This document shows, in pieces, positions 37,226 through 46,900 of a DNA stretch of 64,000 nt (its first letter is position 1; each line of letters opens with the position of its first letter). This DNA is from Verrucomicrobiota bacterium. GTDB taxonomy: Bacteria; Verrucomicrobiota; Verrucomicrobiia; Limisphaerales; UBA9464. The translations under genes were made by a program, and so were the position numbers. The notes beneath the pieces were generated by a model. The model was not told where the DNA came from. It saw nothing but the letters and a program-made list of their open reading frames with translations, and did no database searches. The stretch covers positions 1 through 64,000 of the forward strand of contig VHCX01000013.1 of the NCBI GenBank assembly GCA_016871615.1. Reading direction: 5' to 3'.

Positions 37226-38662
37226 TCACCAGCCGTACTCGATCGACCGGCGCTGCCAGAGGAACTCGAACATGTTGCCCTCGTGGGGTTGGTCCCACGA
37301 GATCTTCATGGTCGAGACGGGTCCGATGTTCATGCGGTCGATCTCGGAGGAAGCCTCGACCTCGCGGATGAAGGCCGGGTCCTTGGTGATCACCGAGCAG
37401 GCCAGCGTGTAGCCGATGCGGTGCAGCACCTCTGACTGCGGGCACTGGACCACGCTGGCGTAGGGGCAGAGGAACTCGCGGTTGGCCAGCGGGTGGTCGA
37501 AGGAGTCGCACCGCAGAATCGTCGGACGCATGAAGGTGCCCGCGTCGCTCGACACCTTCCGGGGACCGCCGCGGTACCGGGCCGTGACGTCCTCCGCGCC
37601 CGGGGTCTTGAGGCCGTCCTCGATCTGGCCTTCGATGAAGTCGGCCATCTTGGGGTTGGCGAAGCCGGAAAGGCGTGCTTCGGGATCGTCGGAGGCCGTC
37701 GGCGCGATGGGCCCGAGCTTCTTGGCCAGGGCGTCGGCTATCTCCTCGGCGTACTTCGGCACCACGACGGCGCTGGCGTTGATGCAGGAGCGCCCGCCGT
37801 TGTCGGAGATGCTCGCGGCGATCACGTCGATGAACTCGGGCCAGCGCTCGATCTGGTCCTCGCCGAGGATGAACTTGCTCCAGCCGGGGCCGTGGGCCTG
37901 GATCGCCGGGTTGTTGGCGTACTGCTGGGTGGTGCTCTTGTCGCCGAAGATCAGCGCCCGGCCGCATAGGTTCAGGATGGCGCCGGCCCCCTCGTGGTCG
38001 GTGGGGTAGAACCCGAAGGCCTCGGCGGGGACCCCGGCCGTGATGAAAGCTTGGATCAGGCGGTACGGCGTCCACGGCTCTTCCTTACCCGGCTTGATGA
38101 TCACCGGGGTTTTGAGCGAGATGGACGGGATCCACAGCGAGTTCACCGCCGGGGAGTTGCTGGGCATCACCAGGCCGAGGGCGTGGGCCGTCGGGAAGAA
38201 CGCCAGCTGGGTGCCGAACTGCTCGCCGCGTCCCTTGTCGAGGATCGTCAGGTCCAGACCGCGCGACAGGCCGTTGAGCACCTCGGGCATGTGGGTGAGC
38301 GCGTAGTGGATCTTGGTCATGTTGCGCCGGACCATCACGTGGGGAAGCCCGCTGGTGCTGCTCAGGGTGTGCACGTACTCGTCGGCGCTCTGCGTGTGGC
38401 CGCGATCGCCCAAGGGCAAGGTGCCCCGCAGGAACAGCTCGCCGGCCTTCGCGCTCAGGGCCATCAGCTCGGCCACGCTGAAGCGGTTCAGGGCGGCCCG
38501 GGCGGGCCCGAGCTTGGAAAGGTCCCGCTTGACGATGCCGGCGTTCACCGACGAGACGACGGCCCGCACCTCGCCGGTGCGGAAGTCCTTCACGTCGGAC
38601 TGTTCCAGGGAGGCGTAGCTTCGGCCGAGGCGGAGGACGGGGAGATGCGGGATGGTGCTCAT
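37226..38662 (-). CDS. Aldehyde dehydrogenase family protein
   Basis: A 478-residue NAD(P)-dependent aldehyde dehydrogenase. The catalytic Cys is residue 293 in SDNGGRSCINASAV, the cofactor Lys region is TPVIIKPGKEEPWTP (about 185-199), and SNSPAVNSLWIPSISLK precedes it. The second half carries MRPTILRCDSFDHPLANREF and ends EGNMFEFLWQRRSIEYGW. It is a divergent subgroup, so the substrate is not evident. It is probably cytoplasmic, as no signal peptide is seen. Upstream, a perfect palindrome at 38685-38702 and a possible -10 box 6 nt before the ATG suggest a repressor-controlled promoter. Confidence 0.88.
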   Translation of the reverse strand: MSTIPHLPVLRLGRSYASLEQSDVKDFRTGEVRAVVSSVNAGIVKRDLSKLGPARAALNRFSVAELMALSAKAGELFLRGTLPLGDRGHTQSADEYVHTLSSTSGLPHVMVRRNMTKIHYALTHMPEVLNGLSRGLDLTILDKGRGEQFGTQLAFFPTAHALGLVMPSNSPAVNSLWIPSISLKTPVIIKPGKEEPWTPYRLIQAFITAGVPAEAFGFYPTDHEGAGAILNLCGRALIFGDKSTTQQYANNPAIQAHGPGWSKFILGEDQIERWPEFIDVIAASISDNGGRSCINASAVVVPKYAEEIADALAKKLGPIAPTASDDPEARLSGFANPKMADFIEGQIEDGLKTPGAEDVTARYRGGPRKVSSDAGTFMRPTILRCDSFDHPLANREFLCPYASVVQCPQSEVLHRIGYTLACSVITKDPAFIREVEASSEIDRMNIGPVSTMKISWDQPHEGNMFEFLWQRRSIEYGW

Positions 38663-38668
38663 GGTCGT

Positions 38669-38674
38669 GTTCTA
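38669..38674 (-). promoter_or_regulatory. Possible -10 element of the aldehyde dehydrogenase gene (TAGAAC)
   Basis: On the reverse strand TAGAAC in GCTGTAGAACACGACC is followed after 6 nt by the ATG at 38662. The expected -35 position falls inside the palindrome at 38685-38702, so binding there would block transcription. Confidence 0.3.
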
Positions 38675-38684
38675 CAGCCCAAAC

Positions 38685-38702
38685 TGGTACGTCTGCGTAC
38701 CA
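38685..38702. promoter_or_regulatory. Perfect 7-bp inverted repeat, operator candidate
   Basis: TGGTACG-TCTG-CGTACCA is a perfect palindrome with a 4-base spacer, 23-40 nt upstream of the aldehyde dehydrogenase start codon. Size and symmetry fit a TetR-, MarR- or GntR-type operator. No regulator gene is adjacent. It could instead be a short RNA hairpin, but it has no T-run and the transcript probably starts downstream of it. Confidence 0.5.
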
Positions 38703-38775
38703 TTGGCAAACGCTGGTTTTCAAGGAGGACGGGCCGGGGGGCGGAATGGGGTCGGGTCGGGGGCGGGCCCCGGCT

Positions 38776-40320
38776 TCAGCGGCCGGGGCGCTCCGGCAGG
38801 GCCATGCCACCGGGGGCGGCGCCGGCCCGTGGGCCCGTGGACGGTGTCGGCCGGCCCTGGTTCAGGGGTTCGGCCACGGTGGCCGCCCGGTAGTCGGCCT
38901 GGGCCCGGAAGCAGTCGGCATCGATGTCCACGGCGCTGACCTGGGCGTCAAAGGCGGCCTGCTCGCGCAACTGCAGGGCCAGCAGGTCGGTGGCCCCGCG
39001 CGCGAAACGCTTAGTCTCGGCCTCCCGCAGCTCGATGGCAAGCCGCACATTCAGGCGCGCCTAGAGGGTCTGCTCGTGGGCGGCACTCCAGGCAGAGAAC
39101 GAGTCGCGCACCTCGGCCTGGATGCGGTCGCGGGCGAACTGCTGCTCGCGGGCGTTCTGCTCGAGCTGCGCCTCGACCTCGGCCACGCCTCCCCGGGCCT
39201 CGCGCCGCTGCAGCAGCACCCGCAACTCGACGCCGACCTGCACCTCGGTCTCGGTCTGGTCCTTGTAGCCCCGGTCGCCGTAGTCGCGGCTGGTCGTGAC
39301 GCCGGCATCGAGGTTGGGCAGGAGCTGGTTTTTCGCCAGGCGGCGGTCCACCTCGAGGCGGTCCTGGTTCAGGCTCAGGCGCCGGACCTCAGGCCGGACG
39401 GTGAGGTCGCGCACGACGTCCTGCTGGAGCAGGCTGGCCTCGGGACCCTCCGGCATCGGCAGGGAGGGCGGGAGCCGGTCCCGCCCCGCCACGACCGGGT
39501 TCTCCTGGCCGTCGCGCAGGAAGAGCGACAAGGCCCGCCCGGCTGCCTCGAAGCGGCGGCGCGCCTGCACCACGGCCAGTTCGGCGCGGGCCGAGTCGCG
39601 CGGGGCGGTGATGCCCTGGATGGCCGCACGCAGGTCCACCGGCGTGCGCTCGAGCTCGGCCTGGGCGCGCACGAGTTCGGCCTCGGTGCGGTCGCGCTCG
39701 AGCGTGGTCAATTCGAAGTCGCGCCGTGGGACCGGGCCGCGCGGGTCTTCGTGGAGCGCCTTCACGCGGTCGAACTGGAGCCGGGCCGTGTCGGCCGCGT
39801 ATCGTGCCGGAGAGAGACGGGTCTTGGCCGCCTCGATGGCCAGCGGCAGGGCCCGCTCCTGCTCCCCGATCTGCAGCCCAAGCGACTCGACCCGGGTGCG
39901 GGCGGCATCCCGCCGGGCCTGCGCCGCGTCGCGTTGCTGGAGCAGGTTGGAGAACAGGTTCGGGTCGTTGTCGACGATCTCGAAGAGCGCCTCGCCCTCC
40001 TTCACCTCCTGTCCCTCGACGACGAAGGCCCGCTGCACCTTGCCCGGCAGCGGGGACTCGACCGTGAGGCTGCGCTCCAGCGGGTTGAAGGCGATCACCC
40101 GGCCCGAACCGCTGACGAACTGACGCCAGGGCAGCACCACGAGGCCGATCACAGCGGCGACGCAAAGTCCGGCGCTGAGCCGGGTGAGCAGGTGCAGCCG
40201 TCCCGGGGCGTGGGTCATCCCGAGCGAACGGAAACCGCTGAGGCGGTCGAGCAGGGGCATCGCGGAGTCCACGGGGGACTCCGGGTCATCGGGTCGGTCC
40301 GGGGCCGGGGTGCTGTTCAT
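38776..40320 (-). pseudogene. HlyD-TolC chimera interrupted by an in-frame TAG
   Basis: The frame from ATG 40320 encodes a membrane-fusion N-terminus (membrane segment LSAGLCVAAVIGLVVLPW, then the lipoyl-like VESPLPGKVQRAFVVEGQEV, then a coiled coil). Near residue 215 it passes without a break into the TolC pattern RDSARAELAVVQARRRFEAA, followed by RPEVRRLSLNQDRLEVDRRL. A TAG at 39061-39063 stops it after HEQTL. The same frame continues with ARLNVRLAIELREAETKRFA and GATDLLALQLREQAAFDAQV, the missing C-terminal TolC helix, to a TGA at 38776. The HlyD C-terminal part and the TolC N-terminal part are both absent, which suggests a deletion joined two genes. The ATG overlaps the stop of the ABC gene (ATGA). 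Confidence 0.75.
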
Positions 40321-42068
40321 GGGGTCGACGGGGAGACTGGGGTGTATCCGGGGCGGCTCAGGTGGCAGTCGCCGAGGTGGAGCACCTGATCGCATCGCTG
40401 GATGAGGTCGGGATCCCGGGTGACCAGCACCAGGGTGCGCGGCTCCAGGTCGTCGAACAGGGCGGCCTCGAGCCGCTCCAGGGTCCCGGTCTCGAGCCCA
40501 TCGAGGGCCTCGTCGACCAGCAGGAGCCTGGGTTTGCGGATGATGGCCCGGGCGAGGATCAGGCGGCTTCGCTGGGATCCCGAGAGCGGGTGTCCGCCGG
40601 GGCTGAGCGGCATTTCAAGACCCTCGGGGAGCTGCTGGATCGCACCGAGCAAGCCCATGCCCTCGAGGGCCCGGTTCACCGACTTGATGTCGAGGTCAGG
40701 GCTTCCGAGACGGATGTTGTCCAGGATGCTTCCCTCGACGATCTCCTGGCCCCGGACCAGGAACACCTGCCGCCGGAGTTCGCCCAGCTGCCAGAGCCTC
40801 AGGTCCGTGCCGTTGAGCAGCACCCGCCCCGAGGTCGCCTCCCGGAGTCCTGCCATCAGGTCCAGCAGGGCACTGCCCCCGAGCCCTCCTGGGCTGACGA
40901 TGCCCACGCGCGGTCCAGATCGGATTTCCAGGCTCAGGGCATTCAGGAGGTGCTGACCGTTGGCGTGGGTGTAACCCAGGTCCTGCAGTTGGACGCTCAG
41001 GCCCTTGTCCGGGGCGCTCGGCCGTTCTCCGTGGGATCGCTCCACGGGCAGGTCGACCAGGTAGCCGAGCTTGTTGACCGCCGCCATGGCGTCATACCCG
41101 TTCTCGAGGTGCTTCCCGAGCTTCGAGATCGCCGCGACGATGGCCGCGACGATGAGTTCGCTGGCGACCAATTGTCCGAGAGTCAACTCGGCCCGGAGCA
41201 CCAGCCACCCGCCGATGGACAGCAGGACGGCACTGGCCACCGCCGGGAGGCCCAGCAGGGAGGCGATCTGCCCTATCAGGACCCGGAAATGCGCCTTGCG
41301 TGCCTGGAGATACCGCTAGGCAAGGCGGTCGGCGGTCGAGCAGGCGATCTCGGCCGCACCGCTCGAATGGAACAGGACCGGGAACATCGCGATCTGCTCC
41401 AGCCAGCCCACCACCGAATGCTTGGCGTACGATTCCTCGATGCTGGTCGGCACGGCCCGCTTGGCCGGCAGGAAGACCACGAGCCCCAGCAGCACCAGCA
41501 GGATCAGGGCGAACAGCAAAAGCAGGGGATGGTAGAACCCCAGCACCACCAGCCCGATCAGCGTGCTGAAGATCATGTTGATGCCGTCCAGCAACAGGCC
41601 CGAGGAGCTCTTCTGGATGGTGACCACGTCGAAGAAGCGGTTCACCAGTTCGGGACCCTGGTGCGCCTCGAGCACCTCCAACGGCACGCGGGGCAGGCGG
41701 TAGGCCACGTCGGCGGTGAGACGGACGAAGAGGCGTCGCTGGATGATTTCCATCGCGTAGTCCTGGGCCGCGCGCAGAACCCCCAGCATGGCCAGCAGGA
41801 ACAGCAGGAACACCGCCAGGACGATCAGGGCCTGGACATGCACCAGCTGTTCGCTTCCGAAGGCGAAGTTGTTGACCACCGCGTCCACGGTGAGCGGAGT
41901 CGCCAGGTAGAGCACCCCGGTGATCACCGACAACACGAGGATGACCCGAATTTCCCGGATCTAGGGCCGCAGCAGCGCGACGAAGCGTTGGAATGGGGTA
42001 GGGTTGTCCGTCGGAGGGCGCGGATAGCTTTTTCCGCCTGATGAGGCCGAAGACGCGTGGGAACCCAT
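40317..42068 (-). pseudogene. ABC exporter (permease-ATPase) interrupted by two in-frame TAG codons
   Basis: From ATG 42068 one frame of 584 codons encodes a half-transporter: an N-terminal six-helix membrane domain (IREIRVILVLSVITGVLYLA onward) and an ATPase domain. TAG codons occur at codon 36 (41961-41963) and codon 251 (41316-41318). In both places the flanking protein (FVALLRP before, IREIRV after; ADRLA before, RYLQARKAHFRV after) fits the family without a frame change, and Glu would suit each site. The ATPase domain keeps a signature (LSGSQRSRLILARA) and Walker B (LLLVDEALDGLE), but Walker A is GGLGGS with Gly in place of the catalytic Lys (codon at 40875-40877). Probably a decaying exporter gene. 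Confidence 0.8.
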
Positions 42069-42107
42069 GATTCGGAGCCCTCAGCGATAACCCACTGCAC
42101 GGACAAA

Positions 42108-42803
42108 TCAAATCGCCCCGGCCTCGATGGGAGTCCACTCGCCCGGCGTCAGCGTTCCGAGCTCCAGTTGGCCGAAACGGCTCCGATGCAGCGAAACCAC
42201 CCGGAATCCTTGGCTGGCGAACATCCGGCGCACCTGGTGGAACCGGCCCTCGACCAGTTCCACCGAGGCCGTACGGGGTCCGGTGAGGGTCAGGGTGGCC
42301 GGCCGGCAGGGCTCGGGGTCGTCGGGCAGGCGCAGCGTGCCGGAGGCGAACCGGGGCACGAGGTCCGGGTCGAGGTCCCGGTCGACGGTCGCCTCGTAGC
42401 GCTTGACCACCTTGTGCCGGGGCGAGGTCCACCGTTGCACCAGGGGGCCCTGGTCGGTGACCAGCAGCAGGCCGGTGGTTTCCTTGTCCAGGCGACCGAC
42501 GCTCGTCACGGGCGGATTGCGCCGGCTCCAGCGCTCCGGCAACAGCGAGTAGATGTTCGGGCCCTCCCGCTCCTCGCGGGAGCACACGAGGTCGGCGGGT
42601 TTGTGGAGCATCACCAGGACGCCCTCGGGATGGTCGACCGGCTCGCCGTCGATCCGAAGGTCCGCCACGACCACCTTCTCGGAGGGGTCGTCCGCCACGC
42701 GGTCGCCCAGGTGCACACGGCCGGCCTTCAGCCACCCACGCGACTCGCCCCGGCTGCAGTAGCCATGCCGGGAGAGGATCTGGTCGATGCGGTGACGCGT
42801 CAT
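42108..42803 (-). CDS. Pseudouridine synthase, RsuA/RluB/E/F family
   Basis: A 231-residue RNA pseudouridine synthase. An N-terminal S4-like RNA-binding segment (RIDQILSRHGYCSRGESRGW) precedes the catalytic domain, with GRLDKETTGLLLVT holding the nucleophilic Asp, VLVMLHKPADLVCSREE and LVEGRFHQVRRMFASQGF. The size fits RsuA, which modifies 16S rRNA, or the related 23S enzymes; which uridine is modified cannot be told. ATG 42803 matches the usual start of the family. It lies 39 nt upstream of the interrupted ABC gene in the same direction. Confidence 0.92.
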   Translation of the reverse strand: MTRHRIDQILSRHGYCSRGESRGWLKAGRVHLGDRVADDPSEKVVVADLRIDGEPVDHPEGVLVMLHKPADLVCSREEREGPNIYSLLPERWSRRNPPVTSVGRLDKETTGLLLVTDQGPLVQRWTSPRHKVVKRYEATVDRDLDPDLVPRFASGTLRLPDDPEPCRPATLTLTGPRTASVELVEGRFHQVRRMFASQGFRVVSLHRSRFGQLELGTLTPGEWTPIEAGAI

Positions 42804-42901
42804 GGCCCGTGATCCTACCGGATCGCCGGTCCCGGGACGATGCCCTTCCGGCCCGGGCTGCGGCCGCGCCGTGGCGTGGCCGGTGCGTCGGGCGGAGGGG
42901 C

Positions 42902-43141
42902 TCAGCCGGCCCAGCGGCTCAGGACGAAATTCCGGGCCAGGTGCAGGTGCAGGCCGGCCATCACGACCAGGCCGACCCCGCGCAGGATCCGTCGTCCGCG
43001 GGTTTGTGGCGGTGCCGACCAGACGAGGAACACTGGGAAGGCCATGCCCGCGAACCGGAGGTAGGAGGTGAACAACCCGCTCATGGCCGGCAGGATGCCT
43101 AGCACGTAGACCCACGGGAGGAGATCCCGGTGAGCCCGCAT
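42902..43141 (-). pseudogene. C-terminal fragment of an integral membrane protein (possibly a glycosyltransferase)
   Basis: A 79-codon frame with two or three membrane segments: LLPWVYVLGILPAMSGLFTS, YLRFAGMAFPVFLVW and ILRGVGLVVMAGLHLHLARN, ending NFVLSRWAG. The pattern resembles the last helices of PIG-V/ArnT-like mannosyltransferases, which run past 350 residues, so this looks like the 3' remnant of such a gene. Upstream of base 43141 the composition changes abruptly to AT-rich DNA. The ATG at 43141 may be fortuitous. A short intact membrane protein cannot be excluded. Confidence 0.4.
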
Positions 43142-43340
43142 CGAGGAAAAAGCATGTGCAGAGACGGCTGGATCGAAGAAAAAACTTTGTTTTCGCCTGA
43201 GAGGCAAAGACGCCATAGACAAGAATGCTGCGGAGGATTTGAAATTTGAGAACATTGAAAAACCCGCTTTTAGAGAAAAGGAGTCTTGTCTGGCGTTGGC
43301 AAAAAACACTTACGATCAGTGTATGGCTCGTCAGCCGTGA
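43142..43340 (+). other. AT-rich patch with a start-less reading frame
   Basis: About 200 bases are clearly less GC-rich than everything around them. On the forward strand a frame with natural-looking composition (DAIDKNAAEDLKFENIEKPA, then FREKESCLALAKNTYDQC) ends at a TGA near 43340, but no start codon precedes it. It could be the tail of a transferred gene. The 170 bases after it, up to the zinc-ribbon gene, hold nothing recognised. Confidence 0.35.
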
Positions 43341-43507
43341 CAACCAGGGCTCTCCTGGCAATTGGATGGCGAACCCGGGGGGTCGGGGCCGGTGATGGTG
43401 ATTTCGGGCCAGCAGGGGCGCAGGTCGGCCCGACGCCGGGAGGGGGCAGCGCTCCGGAATGGCTCGGGCCTTCCGTCGCGCCGTCGGGGCGGGTAGGCTG
43501 CAGGGGC

Positions 43508-43819
43508 GTGACGCGTCATTGCCATCGGTGCGGCTGGGTGTGGACCCTCCGCGATGCCCCGGGTCGCAGCGAAAGCTGCCCTCAGTGCCGGGCCGACCTC
43601 AGGATTTGCCTCAATTGCCGGTTCCACGACCTGCAGGCGGCCCATCAGTGCCGGGAACGGCGGGCCGAGCCGGTGGCGGAGAAGGATTCAGCGAACTTCT
43701 GCGAGTACTTCGATTTCCGGCTCCGGGAGTGGCGTGATCCCGCCCTGGCCAATCCGGCGGCGGCCAGCCGGGAGGACCAGGCCCGCGCCGACCTCAGGCG
43801 CCTGTTGGGTGGGGACTGA
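43508..43819 (+). CDS. Small zinc-ribbon protein
   Basis: A 103-residue protein with four CxxC-type pairs: CHRC (residues 5-8), CPQC, CLNC, and a later QCRERRAEPV followed by FCEYFDFR. The spacing suggests two zinc-binding sites. Similar short proteins with an NCRFHD...FCEYF arrangement are found in many bacteria without assigned function. I use the GTG at 43508, directly before the first Cys; no ATG lies close by. TAGGCT lies 8 nt before it and may be a -10 element. It probably is cytoplasmic. Confidence 0.65.
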   Translation: MTRHCHRCGWVWTLRDAPGRSESCPQCRADLRICLNCRFHDLQAAHQCRERRAEPVAEKDSANFCEYFDFRLREWRDPALANPAAASREDQARADLRRLLGGD

Positions 43820-43830
43820 TCCGGCGGGGA

Positions 43831-43870
43831 TGGATCCGATGGCGATGGATCCGATGGCGATGGATCCGAT
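43831..43870. repeat. 15-bp tandem repeat, about 2.7 copies
   Basis: TGGATCCGATGGCGA is repeated head to tail between the zinc-ribbon gene and the convergent permease gene. It is non-coding in the annotated frames and starts 12 nt after the zinc-ribbon stop codon. Confidence 0.8.
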
Positions 43871-43922
43871 CGGGACGCGTTGCAGGCGGCCGCAGGGGGA
43901 TCGGATCATGTCCCTTTGCGGC

Positions 43923-46900
43923 TCACTCGCCCCGGAGCGCGGGCAGCAGGTCACCGCGGCAGGCCTGCCGGGTTGAGAACCAGGTCCAGGCCACCCCGTT
44001 GAGGAACACGGCGCCGAGGATCATTCCGAGGTGGGCCCACGGCAGGCCGCCCGGGTCCGCCACCCAGGCCGGTGCGGTCGCCCAGAGGGCGGCGGCGATC
44101 CCGATGGCCAATCCGCGGACCAGCAGGCGCAGGTGCTCCGAGAGCAGCATCGAGCGGATCCGCGCCGCCGGGAAACCGACGGCCGCCATCACCGCCAGTT
44201 CAGCCCGGCGCTCCAAGACGTTGCGCTGGACGACCAGCCCAAGTCCGACGCTGCCCAGCAGCAGCCCCAGGCCACCGAGCCACTGGAAGGTGTTGAGGTA
44301 GGTGTTCTGGACCGCGTTGAACCGGTTCAACCGGTCGAGGCTCGTGCTCACCTCGAGGCCCAGGTCGGCCAATCCCCGGGTCAATTCCTCCGCCACGGGA
44401 CGTTCCGGTCCCTCGGTGTCGATGAGGAAGGCGCGGTGGCCCGCCTCGCCCGGGAACCGGCGCAGGAATTCGCGCTCGGAGATCAGCAGTTGCCCCTGCA
44501 ACAGGGAGTTGGCCACGGCGCCGACGAGCCGGATCCTGAAGGGCCGACCCCGTTCGTCCACCAGGTCGATGGTGTCGCCGATGCGGCGTCCGAGGGCCCA
44601 TTGGATGGAGTTGGCGTCCCCGATGGCGGGCACGGGGGCGTCGACGGGAGTGTCGGCGGCGAGGCTCATCCAGGGATCGTCGTGCCGTGCGTCGGCGGCG
44701 AGGGCCTGGAAGGTGAAGGCCCGTCGGCGGGAGAGGTCCTCGGGTTGCACCCCGAGGAGGCGCGGACGCTGGGCCCGCTGGAGGTTCAGGCAACTGGCGT
44801 CGTCGCCCTCCCGGACCCGCATCGGAACGAACGAGACACCCGCCAACCGCTTCGGATCCAGGCCGGCGCGCTCGCGTCCGCGCCCGGTGTCGAGGTCTTC
44901 GGTGACCGGCAGCGACGAGGAGGCCCACAGCGTGAAGCCACCGGTGCCGGACCGGCGGTCCCGGGCGTCGCGCGAGGCGTCGAGCCGGTTCGCGGCCACC
45001 GCCACGATGAGGAACACCGCCACGCCCAGCAGGCTGATGACCGCCGCCGAGCGGTCGGGTTGCCGCGCCGGCGCCCGGGCGGTGAGGTCGGACCACGTCG
45101 CCAGCGTCCCGGCATGGGCGTCGCCGCCGTTGCCGCCCGCGAGCAACCGCCGCCGTTGCATCGCCAGCAGGAAGCCCAGGAACGCCGCCCCGGCGCCGAA
45201 GTACATCCCGGCGCGGGCCCCGGCCCCGGCCATGAACCCGGCGACGGACAGCGCCAGCGCCCCGCCCAGGGTCAGGATCGGCCACCAGCGCCGCACTCCG
45301 CGCCGCCCGGCCTCCCCCGGCGCCGGTCCGCCCTGGAGCAGCTCCCTGGGGCTTCGGCGCACGATGCGACGCAGGGCCCGCCACTGCGTCCAGGCGACCA
45401 TCGCGGTGGCGGCGACGGCGCCGCCCGCCAGCGAGGCCGGCTTCGGGTGGAACTCCAGCGACGCACCGGCCACGGCGGCGTTCCACAGGGTGTTGAGCCC
45501 CATCAACACCGCCCAACCGTAGACGACCCCGCCGGCGATGCCCAGCACGGCCCCGATCGCCGCCAGGGCCAGGCCCTCGCCGAAGAAGAGCCGCGAGGTC
45601 GCCGCCGGGGTCCAGCCCAGGGCCAGCAGGGTGCCGATCTCGGGGGTACGACGGTCGATGCCGAAGCGGAAGACGAGGTTGAGCAGCAGCAGCGCCGACA
45701 CGATGAGGAAGAGGCTGAACCCGATGAAGAGCCCGCCGAAATCCTGACCGCCCCGGGCCGCGGCCATCGCGGGCCCGGAAAGGGGCTGGAAGCGCAGGCC
45801 GAGGTCGGCGGGGTTGAGTCGTTCCTTCAGGGCCTTGGCGACGTCGCCTGCCAGCGAGGGTCCGGTCGCCCCGTCGCCCTTGAACCACCGGATGGCCGTC
45901 GCATCGCCGAAGCGGTTGGCCCACAGGCTCCGTCCGGCCGCCAGCGTGATGAACGCCTTGGGCGTGCCGCGCCATCGCTTCCAATAGGCCTCGTCCTGGT
46001 CGCGGATCTGCCGGGTCAACTCGAAGCCCGCGTCCCAGTCCTGCGTGCTCTCGGCCTTGGCCAGCCCCGGGAACTCCGGCATGAGCGACGGGTCGGCGTG
46101 GAGGCCCTCCATCGGCACGATCCCGCGCACGCGGAAGCCGTTGGTGGTCTCGACCAGGCGCGATCCGGTGTCCACCCGGTACGAAAGCACCGACACCCGG
46201 TCGCCGGGCCCGACTCCCAGGTCCTCGGCCAGCCACGCGTTCACGAGCATCTCGTCGTCGGCCATGTCCTCCGGGGTGAACGGGGCGCCGGCGGCCGTGA
46301 TCATCGAGTAGGGGGTCGAGCGCTCGTCCGTCGCCACGGCGTTGGCCATGTAGGTGAGCACCGGCACGGGGCGAGGCAGCCCGGCGATGGGCGTCTCGAC
46401 GGCCTTGGTGACCACCGGGTCGAGGAAGATGCGCCGGCTTGCCAGCTCGACCTGCGGCGGTCGGGCCTGGGTTGGGGTCGGGGTCGGGGTCGGGGTCGGG
46501 CGGGCTGGGCGGGGGGCTCCCTCGCCCACGGGGCGGACCTCCAGCTCCGCGTCGGCGAGGGTGAATCCCCGGGAGACCCATGAGGCGAGGGCCTCGGGCT
46601 CCGTGCCTGCGGGAAGCCGGCCCAGCAGGGCGAGGTTGGCCCGGCCGTCGAGCCCCGCCGCCTTGGCCAGCGGCGCGTGGTCCATGAACAGATTGAACGG
46701 GGGCAGCGATCCCGCCTCGACCGAGAAGTCCCCCCAGTCGGCCGGCCCGAGGATCTTCCCGACCCGCACCCGCAGGGCCACGCTGGCGCCATCCCTGGGG
46801 CTGATCACGGCATCCTGCGACAGGGCGGAGGGCTTGTGGAGGCGCAGGACCAGTTCATCGCCCACCTGGGCCGAGAGATGTCTGGCCAGCGCCTGGTTCA

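Noticed and set aside
38685-38702. Terminator for the HlyD-TolC gene
   Set aside because: The palindrome has no T-run and lies 70-90 nt past that gene, over the next gene's promoter region; an operator fits better.
38776-42068. Genome-wide reassignment of TAG to an amino acid
   Set aside because: TAG terminates intact neighbouring genes (13309-13311, 22925-22927, 48587-48589, 50019-50021), so at most local read-through could apply.
46474-46500. CRISPR-like or other short-repeat array
   Set aside because: It is a simple hexamer repeat in a coding loop with no spacers; no CRISPR repeat-spacer pattern was seen anywhere.
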